Made by a program: the position numbers and the translations under genes. 64,000 nucleotides of DNA, from positions 31,961-95,960 of the forward strand of contig SVGU01000001.1 of the NCBI GenBank assembly GCA_015056155.1. Direction: 5' to 3'. Positions 53,259 to 62,072 of the stretch are shown here, piece by piece (position 1 is the stretch's first letter; the number at the start of each line of letters is the position of its first letter). The stretch comes from Clostridiales bacterium (GTDB lineage Bacteria > Bacillota > Clostridia > Christensenellales > Aristaeellaceae). The notes beneath the pieces were generated by a model. It saw only the letters and a program-made list of their open reading frames with translations, ran no database searches and was not told the origin of the DNA.

Positions 53259-53292
53259 CGCCGGCACCTCCCTGATGATGGTTGCGGTTCAT
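53251..53292 (-). CDS. Possible 13-residue leader peptide before the endolysin
   Basis: ATG at 53292 follows an excellent AGGAGGAAACC. The ORF (MNRNHHQGGAGDA) ends in an overlap with the endolysin start (ATGCTTGA). It may only serve translational coupling or timing of lysis. Confidence 0.35.
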   Translation of the reverse strand: MNRNHHQGGAGDA

Positions 53293-53306
53293 GGTTTCCT
53301 CCTGGT

Positions 53307-54698
53307 TCAGATCTTTTCGATCACTTTCATCGCGACGCTTGTGTTGACCGCGCCTTCATTGGGGAAGACGGTGAAGGTGTGCCGCCCGGCGGTGATCACG
53401 CCGAGGTCGTTTCGCTTCAGGTAGGGCAGCGCGTCGAAGCTGCCGTCTGCATAGACGACGCCGGGGACCTCGTTGCCGTCCACGCTGACGCCCACGACGC
53501 GCACGCCGTCGTCGGGATCGAAGCGCATCGTGCAGGCGAGGACGGCGGCCCAGTCCTCCGTGTGGAAATAGTGGACGATGGGGCTGGCGGCGGTGCCTTC
53601 TGCGCGGTTCTCGAAGGTCACGTCGGTCACGCGGCCGCCGATGAGGTGGCTTGCCATCACCTCGCGCAGCATGTCCGCGATCTCGTCCGATGCGTCGTGC
53701 ACCCGGCTGCACAGCGTGACCGTGACCTGCCCGGGCGCGCCGAACACGTCCGGCTTGCGCAGCCCCGTCACCCGCTCGTGCATCACCATGCCGTATTCGG
53801 GCATGGCCAGGCGGCACATGCGGCCGAGGCGGAAGCTGTCCGCGTCCTCGCCGGTCATGGCGCTCAGGTCGAGGGCGTCTGCGGTCACGCTGACGGCGGG
53901 GACGCTGTGGCGCTCCAGGTACTTTTCGGCGACGGACTTCAGCGTGGGCATGTCGAAGATGGTGTTTGCGGTGAAGGTGCGGCAGACGCGTCCCCACTGG
54001 CTGACGGCGGCGGATTCGAGCCAGTCCGTGCCTGTCAGGGGCGTAAGGCTGATGCGCTCGGTGCCCTGCCCGGCGCCGTAGGGGTAGACCCGCGTGCACA
54101 GGTCGGATGCGTCCATGGCGATCTGCACCCCGGAGAGGTTCCGGCTCAGGCGGCCCTCGCAGGCGTCGGCGTCGCTCATCTGCCGCAGGTGCATCACCCA
54201 TGCCTGGCTGCTCTGCTCGCATTGCAGCATCAGCGTGTCCGGCAGCATGTCGATCAGGTTCATCAGCGCTGTGAGCAGGTTCGTGCAGCCGCAGGTGAAG
54301 ATCACCGTCGTTTCCGCCGGAAGCTCGAGATCGCCCAGCACCCAGCGCATCGCCGCCTGATGGGACAGGAGCCGGTCGATGACGGACTGCGGCGTGCCGG
54401 TCAGGCTCATCGCGGGAACCACGCCGTCGGCCAGGGTCGCCAGCGAATGCTCCAGATACACCGTCCGGATGAGACCGGGCTGCAGGTCAACGCCGGTGAC
54501 GCGGAAGATCCCGACGCTGCCCGCTTCGTCGAACAGCTCGATCAGGTCGCGCACAGCCACGGCAGGGTCGGATTCCGGAAGGTGCATCACCGCCGTGGAC
54601 AGCGGGCGCAGCTGCAGATCCAGCGTCAGCCGGGTCGGGGACAGGCGGGCGCGCTCGCGAAGGCCTGCGTCCAGCAGCCTTGGCAGCCGTATGGTCAC
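53307..54698 (-). CDS. Phage tail protein, Tal/Gp37-like
   Basis: The 463-residue protein directly follows the Dit-like gene, the normal place of the tail-associated Tal/Gp37-type baseplate hub protein. An N-terminal beta-rich part (to about 170, with AVRDLIELFDEAGSVGIFRVTGV) fits the hub domain found in such proteins. The end (ITAGRHTFTVFPNEGAVNTSVAMKV) is a small beta domain. No peptidase or glycosidase motif is visible, so wall degradation by this protein cannot be claimed. The GTG start overlaps the Dit-like gene by four bases (GTGA). Confidence 0.72.
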   Translation of the reverse strand: MTIRLPRLLDAGLRERARLSPTRLTLDLQLRPLSTAVMHLPESDPAVAVRDLIELFDEAGSVGIFRVTGVDLQPGLIRTVYLEHSLATLADGVVPAMSLTGTPQSVIDRLLSHQAAMRWVLGDLELPAETTVIFTCGCTNLLTALMNLIDMLPDTLMLQCEQSSQAWVMHLRQMSDADACEGRLSRNLSGVQIAMDASDLCTRVYPYGAGQGTERISLTPLTGTDWLESAAVSQWGRVCRTFTANTIFDMPTLKSVAEKYLERHSVPAVSVTADALDLSAMTGEDADSFRLGRMCRLAMPEYGMVMHERVTGLRKPDVFGAPGQVTVTLCSRVHDASDEIADMLREVMASHLIGGRVTDVTFENRAEGTAASPIVHYFHTEDWAAVLACTMRFDPDDGVRVVGVSVDGNEVPGVVYADGSFDALPYLKRNDLGVITAGRHTFTVFPNEGAVNTSVAMKVIEKI

Positions 54699-55453
54699 AG
54701 CAGCCGCCCCCTTCCGCTGAAGACAGCCTGTACGGGCTGGTCAGCCGTCACGCTCACGGGCGTTGCGGCGCCGCCGTCCGCCAGCAGCAGGTCGCTGGAG
54801 TCGCCGCTGCGCAGCATCAGTGCGCCCGTGCCGTTCGCGTCCGCATAGAGCAGGCCGTCGGACATGCCGAGGGTGAATTTCTTTCCGGCGGCGAGGGAGA
54901 GGCCGGAAAAGGTCATCTGCGTATCGCCGCAGCGCAGGGTGAGCGTCGTCAGTGCGGCGGAGCCGTTGTTGGTCACGACCGCGCCGACCGGGCATTCGTC
55001 GGCGTTCCCGGGGAGGGTGAGGGTCGCGCTGCTGCCGGTGGTGACCTTCGCGGATTCGTCCGTCTCCCAGAAGGGGACGGCGTAGGCGGTGAACTCGATG
55101 GCAAGCTCGTCCGTCCAGCACAGCGCGCTCATGGTCGGCAGCGTGTCGCACTGTACGGTCAGGTGCTGCCCGGGGCGGTCGCTCACGGTCAGCAGCCCGC
55201 CGGGTTCCGCCCAGCGGTGCAGGGCCTGCAGCACCGTGCGGCGGCGGACCGGGTCCTCCTCGGCAATGAGGAAGCTGACCCGGACGGTCAGACTCTCGCG
55301 GACGCGCCGGAGCAGCCGCAGGCCGTGGCGCGCGGTGGGGACCGTCACGACCCTGCGCCGGGGCGGCAGCTCCGTCAGGTCGGTCACGCGGACAGCCGGG
55401 TCGATGCTCGCGGGCGAAATGCCGTTGAGCGTGCAGGAAAAGCGTTCGTTCAA
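54695..55453 (-). CDS. Distal tail (Dit-like) protein
   Basis: The 252-residue protein has the Dit pattern: an N-terminal belt with RVTDLTELPPRRRVVTVPTARHGLRLL, then LTVRVSFLIAEEDPVRRRTVLQALHRW and a C-terminal galectin-like part with SATLTLPGNADECPVGAVVTNNG. Dit forms the hexameric ring at the end of the tail tube. The TTG start at 55453 has GGAGG eight bases upstream and overlaps the preceding stop (TTGA). The ORF-track start is not supported. Confidence 0.78.
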   Translation of the reverse strand: MNERFSCTLNGISPASIDPAVRVTDLTELPPRRRVVTVPTARHGLRLLRRVRESLTVRVSFLIAEEDPVRRRTVLQALHRWAEPGGLLTVSDRPGQHLTVQCDTLPTMSALCWTDELAIEFTAYAVPFWETDESAKVTTGSSATLTLPGNADECPVGAVVTNNGSAALTTLTLRCGDTQMTFSGLSLAAGKKFTLGMSDGLLYADANGTGALMLRSGDSSDLLLADGGAATPVSVTADQPVQAVFSGRGRLL

Positions 55454-55659
55454 GGGGTGTACCTCCTTTGTCTTGCAATGCGGGCGATGGCTGCGGAGAG
55501 CCTCGGCGTGAGCATTTCGCACAGCGCGTCTGCGTCGGGGAAAGCGGGGGATTGGGCGGATTCGCTGCCTGCCCGCCCGGTCGGGGACGGCAGCGGCGTG
55601 CGCAGCTCAGCGGCGGGAAGCGTCCAGCTGCGGATCGCCGGGAAGGACTGGTCAGTCAT
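55450..55659 (-). CDS. Small phage protein at the tape-measure position
   Basis: The 69-residue protein is Pro/Ser/Ala-rich in its first half (LRTPLPSPTGRAGSESAQSP) and ends with a basic helix (LSAAIARIARQRRY). I do not recognise it. It overlaps both neighbours and has AGGAGGCG upstream, so it is probably translated. In siphovirus gene order the tape measure stands here. At about 69 residues it could be a relic, a very short ruler or an unrelated protein. Confidence 0.7.
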   Translation of the reverse strand: MTDQSFPAIRSWTLPAAELRTPLPSPTGRAGSESAQSPAFPDADALCEMLTPRLSAAIARIARQRRYTP

Positions 55660-56167
55660 CGGCAGCGCCTCCTTTCATGGGCCGGAGCGTCCGGGGCATG
55701 CCGCCGGGAGCGCCGCCGCCGTCCTCCTCCGGGAAGAGAGAGAGAGCATCGGGCAGGGCTTCGTCGCCGCAGATGCGCCACATCAGCTGCAGCGCGTAGC
55801 GGGCCATGGCCTGCTGCTGCCGTTGATGGGCGATCAGCTGCGCCAGCGCGTCCATCGTGGGCGGAAAATGGCACTGACAGAGCGCCTGCAGCACCTCCGC
55901 CGGGCTGCACTGCCCGCAGATATGGAAAAATGCCAGCGCCTCGCGGTCGAAGCACTGGCGGATGGTCTCGGTGGTCAGGTCGCTGCCGCCCAGCAGGGAC
56001 ACGGCTGCTGCCGCGTCCTCCGGGTGGGCATGCAGCGTAAGGGAGAGCACGTCGTACCGCGCATCCGATTCGCCGTCGGAAAAGGCGGATACGGCGCGGC
56101 GGACGACGGCATCGCGGGACAGGCGGCACAGGTGCGGCGTCAGGGCGCACAGGGTCGTTACAGTCAT
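55652..56167 (-). CDS. Phage tail protein of unknown function, possibly assembly chaperone
   Basis: The 171-residue protein is largely helical (LCRLSRDAVVRRAVSAF, TIRQCFDREALAFFHICG, LAQLIAHQRQQQAMARYALQLMW). It lies after the tail-tube-like gene, where siphoviruses encode tail assembly chaperones. No programmed frameshift site is evident. ATG at 56167 follows GAAGGAGG and overlaps the tube gene stop (ATGA). The family is not recognised. Confidence 0.7.
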   Translation of the reverse strand: MTVTTLCALTPHLCRLSRDAVVRRAVSAFSDGESDARYDVLSLTLHAHPEDAAAAVSLLGGSDLTTETIRQCFDREALAFFHICGQCSPAEVLQALCQCHFPPTMDALAQLIAHQRQQQAMARYALQLMWRICGDEALPDALSLFPEEDGGGAPGGMPRTLRPMKGGAADD

Positions 56168-56736
56168 GTCGTCGCCTCCTTCGGCCACAGCAGGCGGCAG
56201 GGGAGGCCAGCGGTGTTCGTCCTGTGTGCCAGCAGCGTGAAGGGCATTTCGCCAAAGCCGCTTCGGGCGGTGCGCAGCGCCATGCCGCCGGTGCTGACGG
56301 GGCAGTGCAGCTCAATGGCCATCAGCCCGGAGCCGGTCATGCCGAACCAGCAGAGGTTGTCAGCGGAAGCCGCGAAAACCGGGGGACAGGGCGGAGCCAT
56401 CGGCGCGCTCTGCGGCAGGTTCAGCAGCATAGCGGCGTTGCCGGGGCTGATCTCCAGGAGCGTGCCGGACAGGGTGACCGTCCAGCGGCGGACGAGGGTT
56501 TCGCCCGGCATGGGAGTGCGGCAGCCGCGGGTCGTGTCGAGCATGTCCGGCGTGCAGCGGAAGACGCAGCCGTCCCGGGTCGCGCCCAGCAGACGGCTTT
56601 CGTCCTGCATGGCCTGCGCCAGCGCGGCGGCGGGATCATTCGCGTTCATCACGCCGTCCGCGTCAACGCCGCGCAGCAGCACGCCCTCGCCCAGCTGCAG
56701 GTGGGCGCCGGCGGAAGTGTGAATGGAATCAAGCAT
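56164..56736 (-). CDS. Phage tail tube-like protein
   Basis: The 190-residue protein is beta-rich with a GTLLEISPGNAAMLLNLP segment and a C-terminal GEMPFTLLAHRTN, in keeping with major tail tube proteins. The call rests mainly on size and gene order (after the connector genes, before the tail proteins). ATG at 56736 follows AAAGGAGG. Confidence 0.65.
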   Translation of the reverse strand: MLDSIHTSAGAHLQLGEGVLLRGVDADGVMNANDPAAALAQAMQDESRLLGATRDGCVFRCTPDMLDTTRGCRTPMPGETLVRRWTVTLSGTLLEISPGNAAMLLNLPQSAPMAPPCPPVFAASADNLCWFGMTGSGLMAIELHCPVSTGGMALRTARSGFGEMPFTLLAHRTNTAGLPCRLLWPKEATT

Positions 56737-56754
56737 GTGGGTGCCTCCTTTGGC

Positions 56755-57126
56755 TCATTTGTGCGCCAGCCGCAGGGCCAGGCGGATGCGGACGCCCATC
56801 GCGCCCCGCTTTTCGGGGAAGGACAGGAGCCGTTCGTCCGGGCGGAAGACGGCGGCGATCCCGCCTGGAAGCGGCAGCAGCCGGCCGCCGGGCGGAACGC
56901 ACTGAAGCAGCCGGTCCGCCATGAGCAGGCGCTCTGCGTGGGGAATGTCCGGGGTCGTCCACAGGGTCAGCGTGATGCTGCCTGCGCCGGCGTATGTGGC
57001 GGGCGGGTCGATCAGGCAGGTGACCAGGGGCAGCGCGGCGGCGGCGGGGACTGCGTCCTGCGGATATGCGGTGAAGCCGGACTGCTCCAGCAGCGCGCGC
57101 AGGCGGTCGTAGAGCGACATCAGCAT
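56755..57126 (-). CDS. Head-tail connector or tail-terminator protein
   Basis: The 123-residue protein starts MLMSLYDRLRALLEQSGFTAYP, like the N-terminal helix of tail-completion proteins. A beta-sheet-rich end follows (GSITLTLWTTPDIP, MGVRIRLALRLAHK). Size and place fit a tail terminator acting between head and tail. The ATG at 57126 or the ATG at 57120 (overlapping the upstream stop) could be the start. Confidence 0.65.
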   Translation of the reverse strand: MLMSLYDRLRALLEQSGFTAYPQDAVPAAAALPLVTCLIDPPATYAGAGSITLTLWTTPDIPHAERLLMADRLLQCVPPGGRLLPLPGGIAAVFRPDERLLSFPEKRGAMGVRIRLALRLAHK

Positions 57127-57551
57127 GGCGTCACCAGCCTTTTGGGGTACATGCGCCTGTACGGCGCAAGGGCGGAGGCGAACACCTTCGTCCAGTCCGC
57201 GCAGTTCGGACTGCGGCTGACGTCGCCCAGATGCTCGCTGACGGTCGTGGGGTAGGGGTGCTTCTCCGTCCAGTCGGCGATCTCGGCGCACAGGCGCAGG
57301 AAACCGGCGGGGGGCGACAGGCGGCAGATGCAGCCCGTCCATTCGGCGCTGCCTGCGCCGGGGATCGCGCCGTTTTCGTCCAGCTGCCATACGCCGCGGG
57401 CGGGGCCTTCTGAGATGGCGATCCATTCGCCGGGATAGAAGTGGGAGGCGGGCTGAAGCATGTCGTCAGCGAGCGTCCAGCGGGTGCAGACCTGTTCAGC
57501 CGGGAAATAGTTGCGGACGTGACGCATCACATCCGGTACGGTAATGATCAT
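57120..57551 (-). CDS. Phage head-completion or connector protein
   Basis: The 143-residue protein begins MIITVPDVMRHVRNYFPAEQ and contains a tryptophan-rich middle (GEWIAISEGPARGVWQL) and a helical end (TKVFASALAPYRRMYPK). The N-terminal helix resembles head-tail connectors that follow the coat gene in siphoviruses. I cannot name the family. ATG at 57551 follows AGGAGGTTCAC. Confidence 0.6.
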   Translation of the reverse strand: MIITVPDVMRHVRNYFPAEQVCTRWTLADDMLQPASHFYPGEWIAISEGPARGVWQLDENGAIPGAGSAEWTGCICRLSPPAGFLRLCAEIADWTEKHPYPTTVSEHLGDVSRSPNCADWTKVFASALAPYRRMYPKRLVTPC

Positions 57552-57584
57552 GTGAACCTCCTGTATTGGGGTCGGTGAGGTACA

Positions 57585-57619
57585 GAAAAAGAGGCTCCCC
57601 CGGAGAAGGAGGAGCCCCT
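57585..57619 (-). terminator. Hairpin after the coat gene, partial terminator
   Basis: On the minus strand GGGGCTCC and GGGGGAGCCT pair, followed by CTTTTT. Such partial terminators allow more coat protein than downstream proteins. Confidence 0.75.
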
Positions 57620-57625
57620 GAAGGA

Positions 57626-58438
57626 TCAGCCGGTGATGGTGTAGACGCACACGGCCGCGGGCAGCACGACCTTCGCGCCGCTCAGGCACAGACCCTTCAC
57701 GCCGTCGCTGAAGCCGCGCTCGGGACGGTAGGCGTCCACGCGGGTGATCTGGTTGGCGAAGGTGACTGCTTCGGGGATCATGGCGATGATCTCCTTGCTC
57801 AGGTCGGCGCTGATGTAGATGTCGAAGCCGGCCGCGCGGGCGACGGAGCCCTCGGTCAGGCGGTGCGCCGCGTCGGAGGTGCCGGTGACGAAGCGGTTGT
57901 CCAGCAGCAGCTCCGTCTCCAGCGCGGGAGGCAGCACCAGCTTGCGGTCGCTGCGGGGAACGCCTGCGGTGTCCATCACGTCCTTGATCTGCAGCAGCAG
58001 CGCATACAGGCCGCCGTCGCCTTCGCTGGGGATGGCAGCGCTCTTCTTCACGCCTGCGCCGCTGCGGATGACGGACAGGATGTAGGTCTCCGCGTCGCGG
58101 GCCAGGCGCTCGGCGGCGTTCTTCATCGCCGCGTCCATCAGGTCGGCGCGGGCCTGCACCGCATCCACGTCGTTGATGCGGAAGTTGTAGTAGGCGCCGT
58201 GGTCGATGGTCAGGGTGGTGTCGGTGCCGGAAAGCTCCTCGGGATCGTCGATGGCGACGCTGGGGTCGTAGGCCTTGACGGTGATGTCGTTGATGGTGTT
58301 GATGTGCACGGTGTCGCCCCACTGGCGGATGTCGCCTTCATAGCTGCGGTTGCACAGCAGGCCGAAGACCAGCGCATGCTGGAGCTTCTCCTGCAGACGG
58401 GCGGACCAGACCTGGGGGATGAAATTGGAAATAGCCAT
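57626..58438 (-). CDS. Major capsid protein, P22 coat-like
   Basis: The 270-residue protein begins MAISNFIPQVWSARLQEKLQ, the usual start of the P22 coat-like family (HK97 fold) in Bacillota prophages. GDTVHINTINDITVKAYD and GAYYNFRINDVDAVQARADLMDAAM are conserved family segments. It is somewhat shorter than most members (about 290-330). Several hundred copies form the procapsid around the scaffold made by the next upstream gene. AGGAGG precedes the ATG. Confidence 0.92.
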   Translation of the reverse strand: MAISNFIPQVWSARLQEKLQHALVFGLLCNRSYEGDIRQWGDTVHINTINDITVKAYDPSVAIDDPEELSGTDTTLTIDHGAYYNFRINDVDAVQARADLMDAAMKNAAERLARDAETYILSVIRSGAGVKKSAAIPSEGDGGLYALLLQIKDVMDTAGVPRSDRKLVLPPALETELLLDNRFVTGTSDAAHRLTEGSVARAAGFDIYISADLSKEIIAMIPEAVTFANQITRVDAYRPERGFSDGVKGLCLSGAKVVLPAAVCVYTITG

Positions 58439-58484
58439 ATGTGTGATTCCTCCTGAAATATCAATATTGATCGTATGTTTGGTG

Positions 58485-59066
58485 TTATCTGCGCTGCATC
58501 AGCGCGGAGCGTACCTGGCTCCAGTTGCGGTTGATCTCCTCGGGGGACATGAGGCGCACATCGTCGGGCGAAAGTGCGCTGCCGTCCAGCGGCGGGGAGA
58601 CGCGGTCGGTCGGGATGGGAACGGGGGATGAGAAGAATGCGCCGTACTGGCTGACAACGGGGGAGATGACGTCTGCATCCGCCCGGAGCTCGGTGCCGTT
58701 CCAGTCCTCCTCGGTGGTCTGTACGGCGCGGGCCAGCAGGGGCAGGGCCTGCTCGTTCGCGCCTGCGCGGCGCAGCAGCTCGCAGATGGCGTCTGCCCGG
58801 CCCTGGGCGGTCCGCTCGGTGTGGACCTGCTGGCGGAAGGTCTCCAGCTCGGTGCGGAGCTGGTCTGCCTCCTGCTGGAATGCGCCGGCTTCCTCGCGGA
58901 ACCGGTCGCGCTCGGAGGCGGTCTGTTCGTGTGCCGCGGCAGAGGCGAGGGCTTCGTCGCGTTCGGCCTTGAGGGCCTGTACGGTCTCCGCATGGGCGGC
59001 AATGATGCGTTCGATGCTTTCGTCGGTCAGCTGAAGCTCGCGGAGGAGCTTGCGGGTCAGGGACAT
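58485..59066 (-). CDS. Capsid scaffold protein (GP20-like)
   Basis: The 193-residue protein is dominated by a long charged coiled coil (about residues 40-95, AERDEALASAAAHEQTASER). It lies between the portal and coat genes, the normal position of scaffolding proteins. These guide coat assembly and leave or are degraded before DNA packaging. No protease gene is seen. ATG at 59066 follows GAAAGGAGGG. Confidence 0.85.
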   Translation of the reverse strand: MSLTRKLLRELQLTDESIERIIAAHAETVQALKAERDEALASAAAHEQTASERDRFREEAGAFQQEADQLRTELETFRQQVHTERTAQGRADAICELLRRAGANEQALPLLARAVQTTEEDWNGTELRADADVISPVVSQYGAFFSSPVPIPTDRVSPPLDGSALSPDDVRLMSPEEINRNWSQVRSALMQRR

Positions 59067-59114
59067 GGGTCCCTCCTTTCTGTGCATTTCGCTGCACGCA
59101 AAGGGGCAGGCGCG

Positions 59115-60485
59115 TTACTCTGCGTCTGCCCGGCTGCCCGGCGCTGCGCTGTGCAGCAGGCCGGGGATGTGTTCGTCGGAAATGTAGGGATTGAGGCGCA
59201 GCGCCGTCTCCTGGTCGATGTCCTGCCGCATCACGGCGATGTCGGCGACCGTCTCGGATTCGTTGGCGATGGCCTGTCGCTTGAAGCGGACGTTCTCACA
59301 GGGGCAGCCGATGAGGCGGAGCAGCTCGGTGATGAACTGCCGCACCTGCCATTCGTAGCGGTCGGCCTTCAGGTTGAGGTTCGCGGCGGCCACGCGGATG
59401 GCGACGTTCGTGAGGCTGGAGCCGGTGAGCGCGTCCATGTCCAGGGCCATGTAGTCCTGGTAGAGGCTGCGCTCGAGCAGGTCGAGGGCGGCTCGGCGAG
59501 CGGCGTAGGGCACCTCGATGGTCTTCGGCTCGGCGGATGCGCCGCTGCCCGTTCCGTCGGACAGATTGGCGACTGCCTTCACGCGGTTGATCTGCTCAAG
59601 CATTTCGGCCACGTCGTCCATCGTGCCGCCGAAGTTGTTCAGCACCCAGTAGACGTCGTTGGCGCGGTCGAGGTTGTCGGCGAAGTCGGAGAGGATGGCG
59701 TCATACGCGTCGATCTTGGCGCGGATGGCGGGGGTGAATTCGCTCAGCCCGTCGCTGTTGGCGCGCAGGGGAATGAGCGGCAATCGGCCGTAGCCGGGCT
59801 CGGTGCGGGTGGTTTCGCCCAGGGCGTCGCGGCGCAGGCTGCGGCGGTAGGGCTGGCAGGGCGTCATGAGCGTCAGACCGTCGCCGTCCTGCCGCATGAG
59901 CGTCACACCCTCCTGCGAAAACACGCGCAGGTACATCGGCCGGTCGGCGGCCAGCTGCCAGAACTGCACGCCGAGCATCGCTTCGCCCGTCATTTCGTCC
60001 AGCAGCGGGAAAAAGCCGCTCCAGCTGTTGCGGGCGGCCTCGATCACTTCGATATGGTCGGCGTTCCAGTAGCCCCAGGCGCAGCCGTGCAGCAGCGCGC
60101 GCTCGCCCAGCCGCTCCAGCTGATGGTCGAAGTCCGCGCCGAGGCGGCGCTTGACCTCCTGCGGCAGGCTCACGCCCTCGGACAGCAGGAACTGGTTCTG
60201 CTGGGTCACGAAGCGGAACAGGAAGCTGCTGCCGATGCGGTTTCCTACCACATCCTCTGCGGCGGAGCGCACGCGGCGGCGGCCCTGGGCGTCGCGGGTC
60301 TCGATCTTCCGGGCGCGCAGGATGGTCTTGCGCGCCACCTGCGTGTTTTCGCCCCGGAAGTAGCAGTTGGCCTCCAGTGCATGCTGAAAGCCGCGCGACG
60401 CCTTGTAGCGCTTTACCGCCTCCAGCAGCAGCGTGGGCTGGTCCTGTGCGCCGAGGTAGTCCTGATAGGTGACAGTGGTGAACAT
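59115..60485 (-). CDS. Phage portal protein, SPP1 Gp6-like
   Basis: The 456-residue protein fits the SPP1 Gp6-like portal family: helical N-terminus, VVGNRIGSSFLFRFVTQQNQ, IPLRANSDGLSEFTPA and DNLDRANDVYWVLNNFGG. GSSLTNVAIRVAAANLNLKADRYE and the next helix are in the crown region. Twelve copies form the ring through which DNA is pumped by the terminase. The ATG follows AAGGAGAT. Confidence 0.93.
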   Translation of the reverse strand: MFTTVTYQDYLGAQDQPTLLLEAVKRYKASRGFQHALEANCYFRGENTQVARKTILRARKIETRDAQGRRRVRSAAEDVVGNRIGSSFLFRFVTQQNQFLLSEGVSLPQEVKRRLGADFDHQLERLGERALLHGCAWGYWNADHIEVIEAARNSWSGFFPLLDEMTGEAMLGVQFWQLAADRPMYLRVFSQEGVTLMRQDGDGLTLMTPCQPYRRSLRRDALGETTRTEPGYGRLPLIPLRANSDGLSEFTPAIRAKIDAYDAILSDFADNLDRANDVYWVLNNFGGTMDDVAEMLEQINRVKAVANLSDGTGSGASAEPKTIEVPYAARRAALDLLERSLYQDYMALDMDALTGSSLTNVAIRVAAANLNLKADRYEWQVRQFITELLRLIGCPCENVRFKRQAIANESETVADIAVMRQDIDQETALRLNPYISDEHIPGLLHSAAPGSRADAE

Positions 60486-60518
60486 TGGTTTATCTCCTTA
60501 TATGGTTCGTTGGGGGAT

Positions 60519-61760
60519 TCAGCCATGGCGGTCCATGGCGCGGAGCAGACAGGCGGCGCTGTCGGGCGCGTCGTCGTGGGCGGCGTCCGGCGTGTAGTCC
60601 AGGATCTGGTCGATATACGCGCGGTCTGTCCCCTTGATGAACACGGCGTCCGGCCACCATTTTCGCAGCCATGTGCCGATTTTGATGTGCTTGTTCGTCT
60701 GCTCCGTATAGGTGCGGACGGCCGCGCCGCGCCGACGGAGCTCCCGGGCCACATAGCCCTTGTCGCCGTTGGTCTCGCAAAGGATCGGCGCGCATTGCAG
60801 CCGATCGCATTCTGTGATGATCTCGTCCATCACAGCGTCCACCGGCTTACGCCAGAGGCGGCCGTACAGGAAGGCGTGATGCCCGTCGATGCGTCCGCAG
60901 GTCAGGGCAGTGAAATCGCTGCCGCCGTAGGCCGCGTCGATGTGCGCCATGCCGTCCCGCAGCAGCAGGGGGTCGCCGTCCTCCGGCGGGCGCTGCCCAA
61001 AGAGCGCTTCCTCTGCCGCGATGTGCTTCAGCTCATAATTCGCCGCGAACAGCGACGGCGTCATCGACCGCTGCAGCGCCTTTAGCTTGCCCTCGCTCAG
61101 CAGCCCCGTGCGCCAGCAGTCGTACCTGCGCACGTTGGGCATCAGGGAGATCGCGTCCTCCGGGTGCCAGGGCGTGCCGGTGTTGATGATGCGGCCGCCG
61201 GGGTTGCGGATGTTCTGCAGCTCCTGATAGACTCCGCGGATACGCCGCCGTTCTGTGCCGGAGCTGCGGTCGTGCAGGTTGACGATGTCGTCCGTCAGCA
61301 CGATGTCCGCGTGCTTGCCCGTCAGGGAACCGAGGGTTCCCAGGCCCAGCAGCTGCGATGCACCCCTGGGGGCGGAAAAGCAGGTGGTGTGCACGGTGTA
61401 CATGTCGCTGCGCAGCAGCTGCACGGGCTCGTCGTAGATGCATGCGCTCAGATACTGCATGGCGTCCGTGCGCAGGAGCATCTTCACCTGCCGCAGCACC
61501 TCGACCACATCCTCGTCCGTCTTGCGCAGGAAGATGATGTTCTTCGTCGGGTACAGCAGGAGCATCGCCGTCATCGAGAAGGCGAGGCAGGTCGTCTTGT
61601 AGCTGCCGCGGTGGGCGAGCAGCGTCATGTCGTCCCGGCCGGCGATCATGTCCCGGAGCCATATCCCGTGGAGCCCGTCCGTCAGCCGGTCAAGTCCGCA
61701 CCACCGCGCCGCCAGTGCCGGGCGGGTCAGGAGCAGCTCAATGGCTGTCCGACGGTGCAT
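60519..61760 (-). CDS. Terminase large subunit
   Basis: The 413-residue protein has the packaging ATPase with Walker A-like LLAHRGSYKTT, Walker B IVLTDDIV and TGTPWHPED. The C-terminal RuvC-like nuclease has the first acid in HIDAAYGGSDF and the last in DDAPDSAAC. It cuts concatemeric DNA and drives it into the procapsid. Length is normal. ATG at 61760 overlaps the small-subunit gene by 23 bases. Confidence 0.93.
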   Translation of the reverse strand: MHRRTAIELLLTRPALAARWCGLDRLTDGLHGIWLRDMIAGRDDMTLLAHRGSYKTTCLAFSMTAMLLLYPTKNIIFLRKTDEDVVEVLRQVKMLLRTDAMQYLSACIYDEPVQLLRSDMYTVHTTCFSAPRGASQLLGLGTLGSLTGKHADIVLTDDIVNLHDRSSGTERRRIRGVYQELQNIRNPGGRIINTGTPWHPEDAISLMPNVRRYDCWRTGLLSEGKLKALQRSMTPSLFAANYELKHIAAEEALFGQRPPEDGDPLLLRDGMAHIDAAYGGSDFTALTCGRIDGHHAFLYGRLWRKPVDAVMDEIITECDRLQCAPILCETNGDKGYVARELRRRGAAVRTYTEQTNKHIKIGTWLRKWWPDAVFIKGTDRAYIDQILDYTPDAAHDDAPDSAACLLRAMDRHG

Positions 61761-62001
61761 CGTCCGCCTCCTGCGGCCGGGTGAGCTCCCGGACGGCGGC
61801 TTCGATCTCAGCGATCAGCTCCGGCTTGTAACCGGCGCTTTCCTTCGGTGTGAACAGGCTGTGGTATTTCGCCAGCTGTTCAGCCGCCTTGAGCTGCTCG
61901 CTGGTCTTCTCGCTGCGCATCAGCTGCGTGAAGGTCTCCAGCACTTCGTCCGGCGTGGCAATGTCCGGCTCGTATTCAGCTGGGTTCATGTCGGTGTTCA
62001 T
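61738..62001 (-). CDS. Putative terminase small subunit
   Basis: The 87-residue protein is acidic and helical (PDEVLETFTQLMRSEKTSEQLKAAEQLAKYHSLF). Position directly before the large terminase suggests a small subunit that recognises DNA, but it is short and without a clear helix-turn-helix. ATG at 62001 stands directly after GAAAGG, so ATG at 61989 may be the actual start. Confidence 0.6.
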   Translation of the reverse strand: MNTDMNPAEYEPDIATPDEVLETFTQLMRSEKTSEQLKAAEQLAKYHSLFTPKESAGYKPELIAEIEAAVRELTRPQEADDAPSDSH

Positions 62002-62039
62002 CCTTTCTATATAATGTAGTGTTCCGTACGGATGGGAAC

Positions 62040-62072
62040 AGAAAAGGCGCTCTCCGCGAAGGAGAACGCCTG
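62040..62072 (-). terminator. Terminator between regulator and terminase genes
   Basis: On the minus strand AGGCGTTCTCC and GGAGAGCGCCT pair across five bases, followed by TTTCTG. Confidence 0.8.

Noticed and set aside
58821-61085. 754-codon plus-strand frame opposite scaffold, portal and terminase
   Set aside because: Crosses three phage genes on the other strand and shows no family motif.
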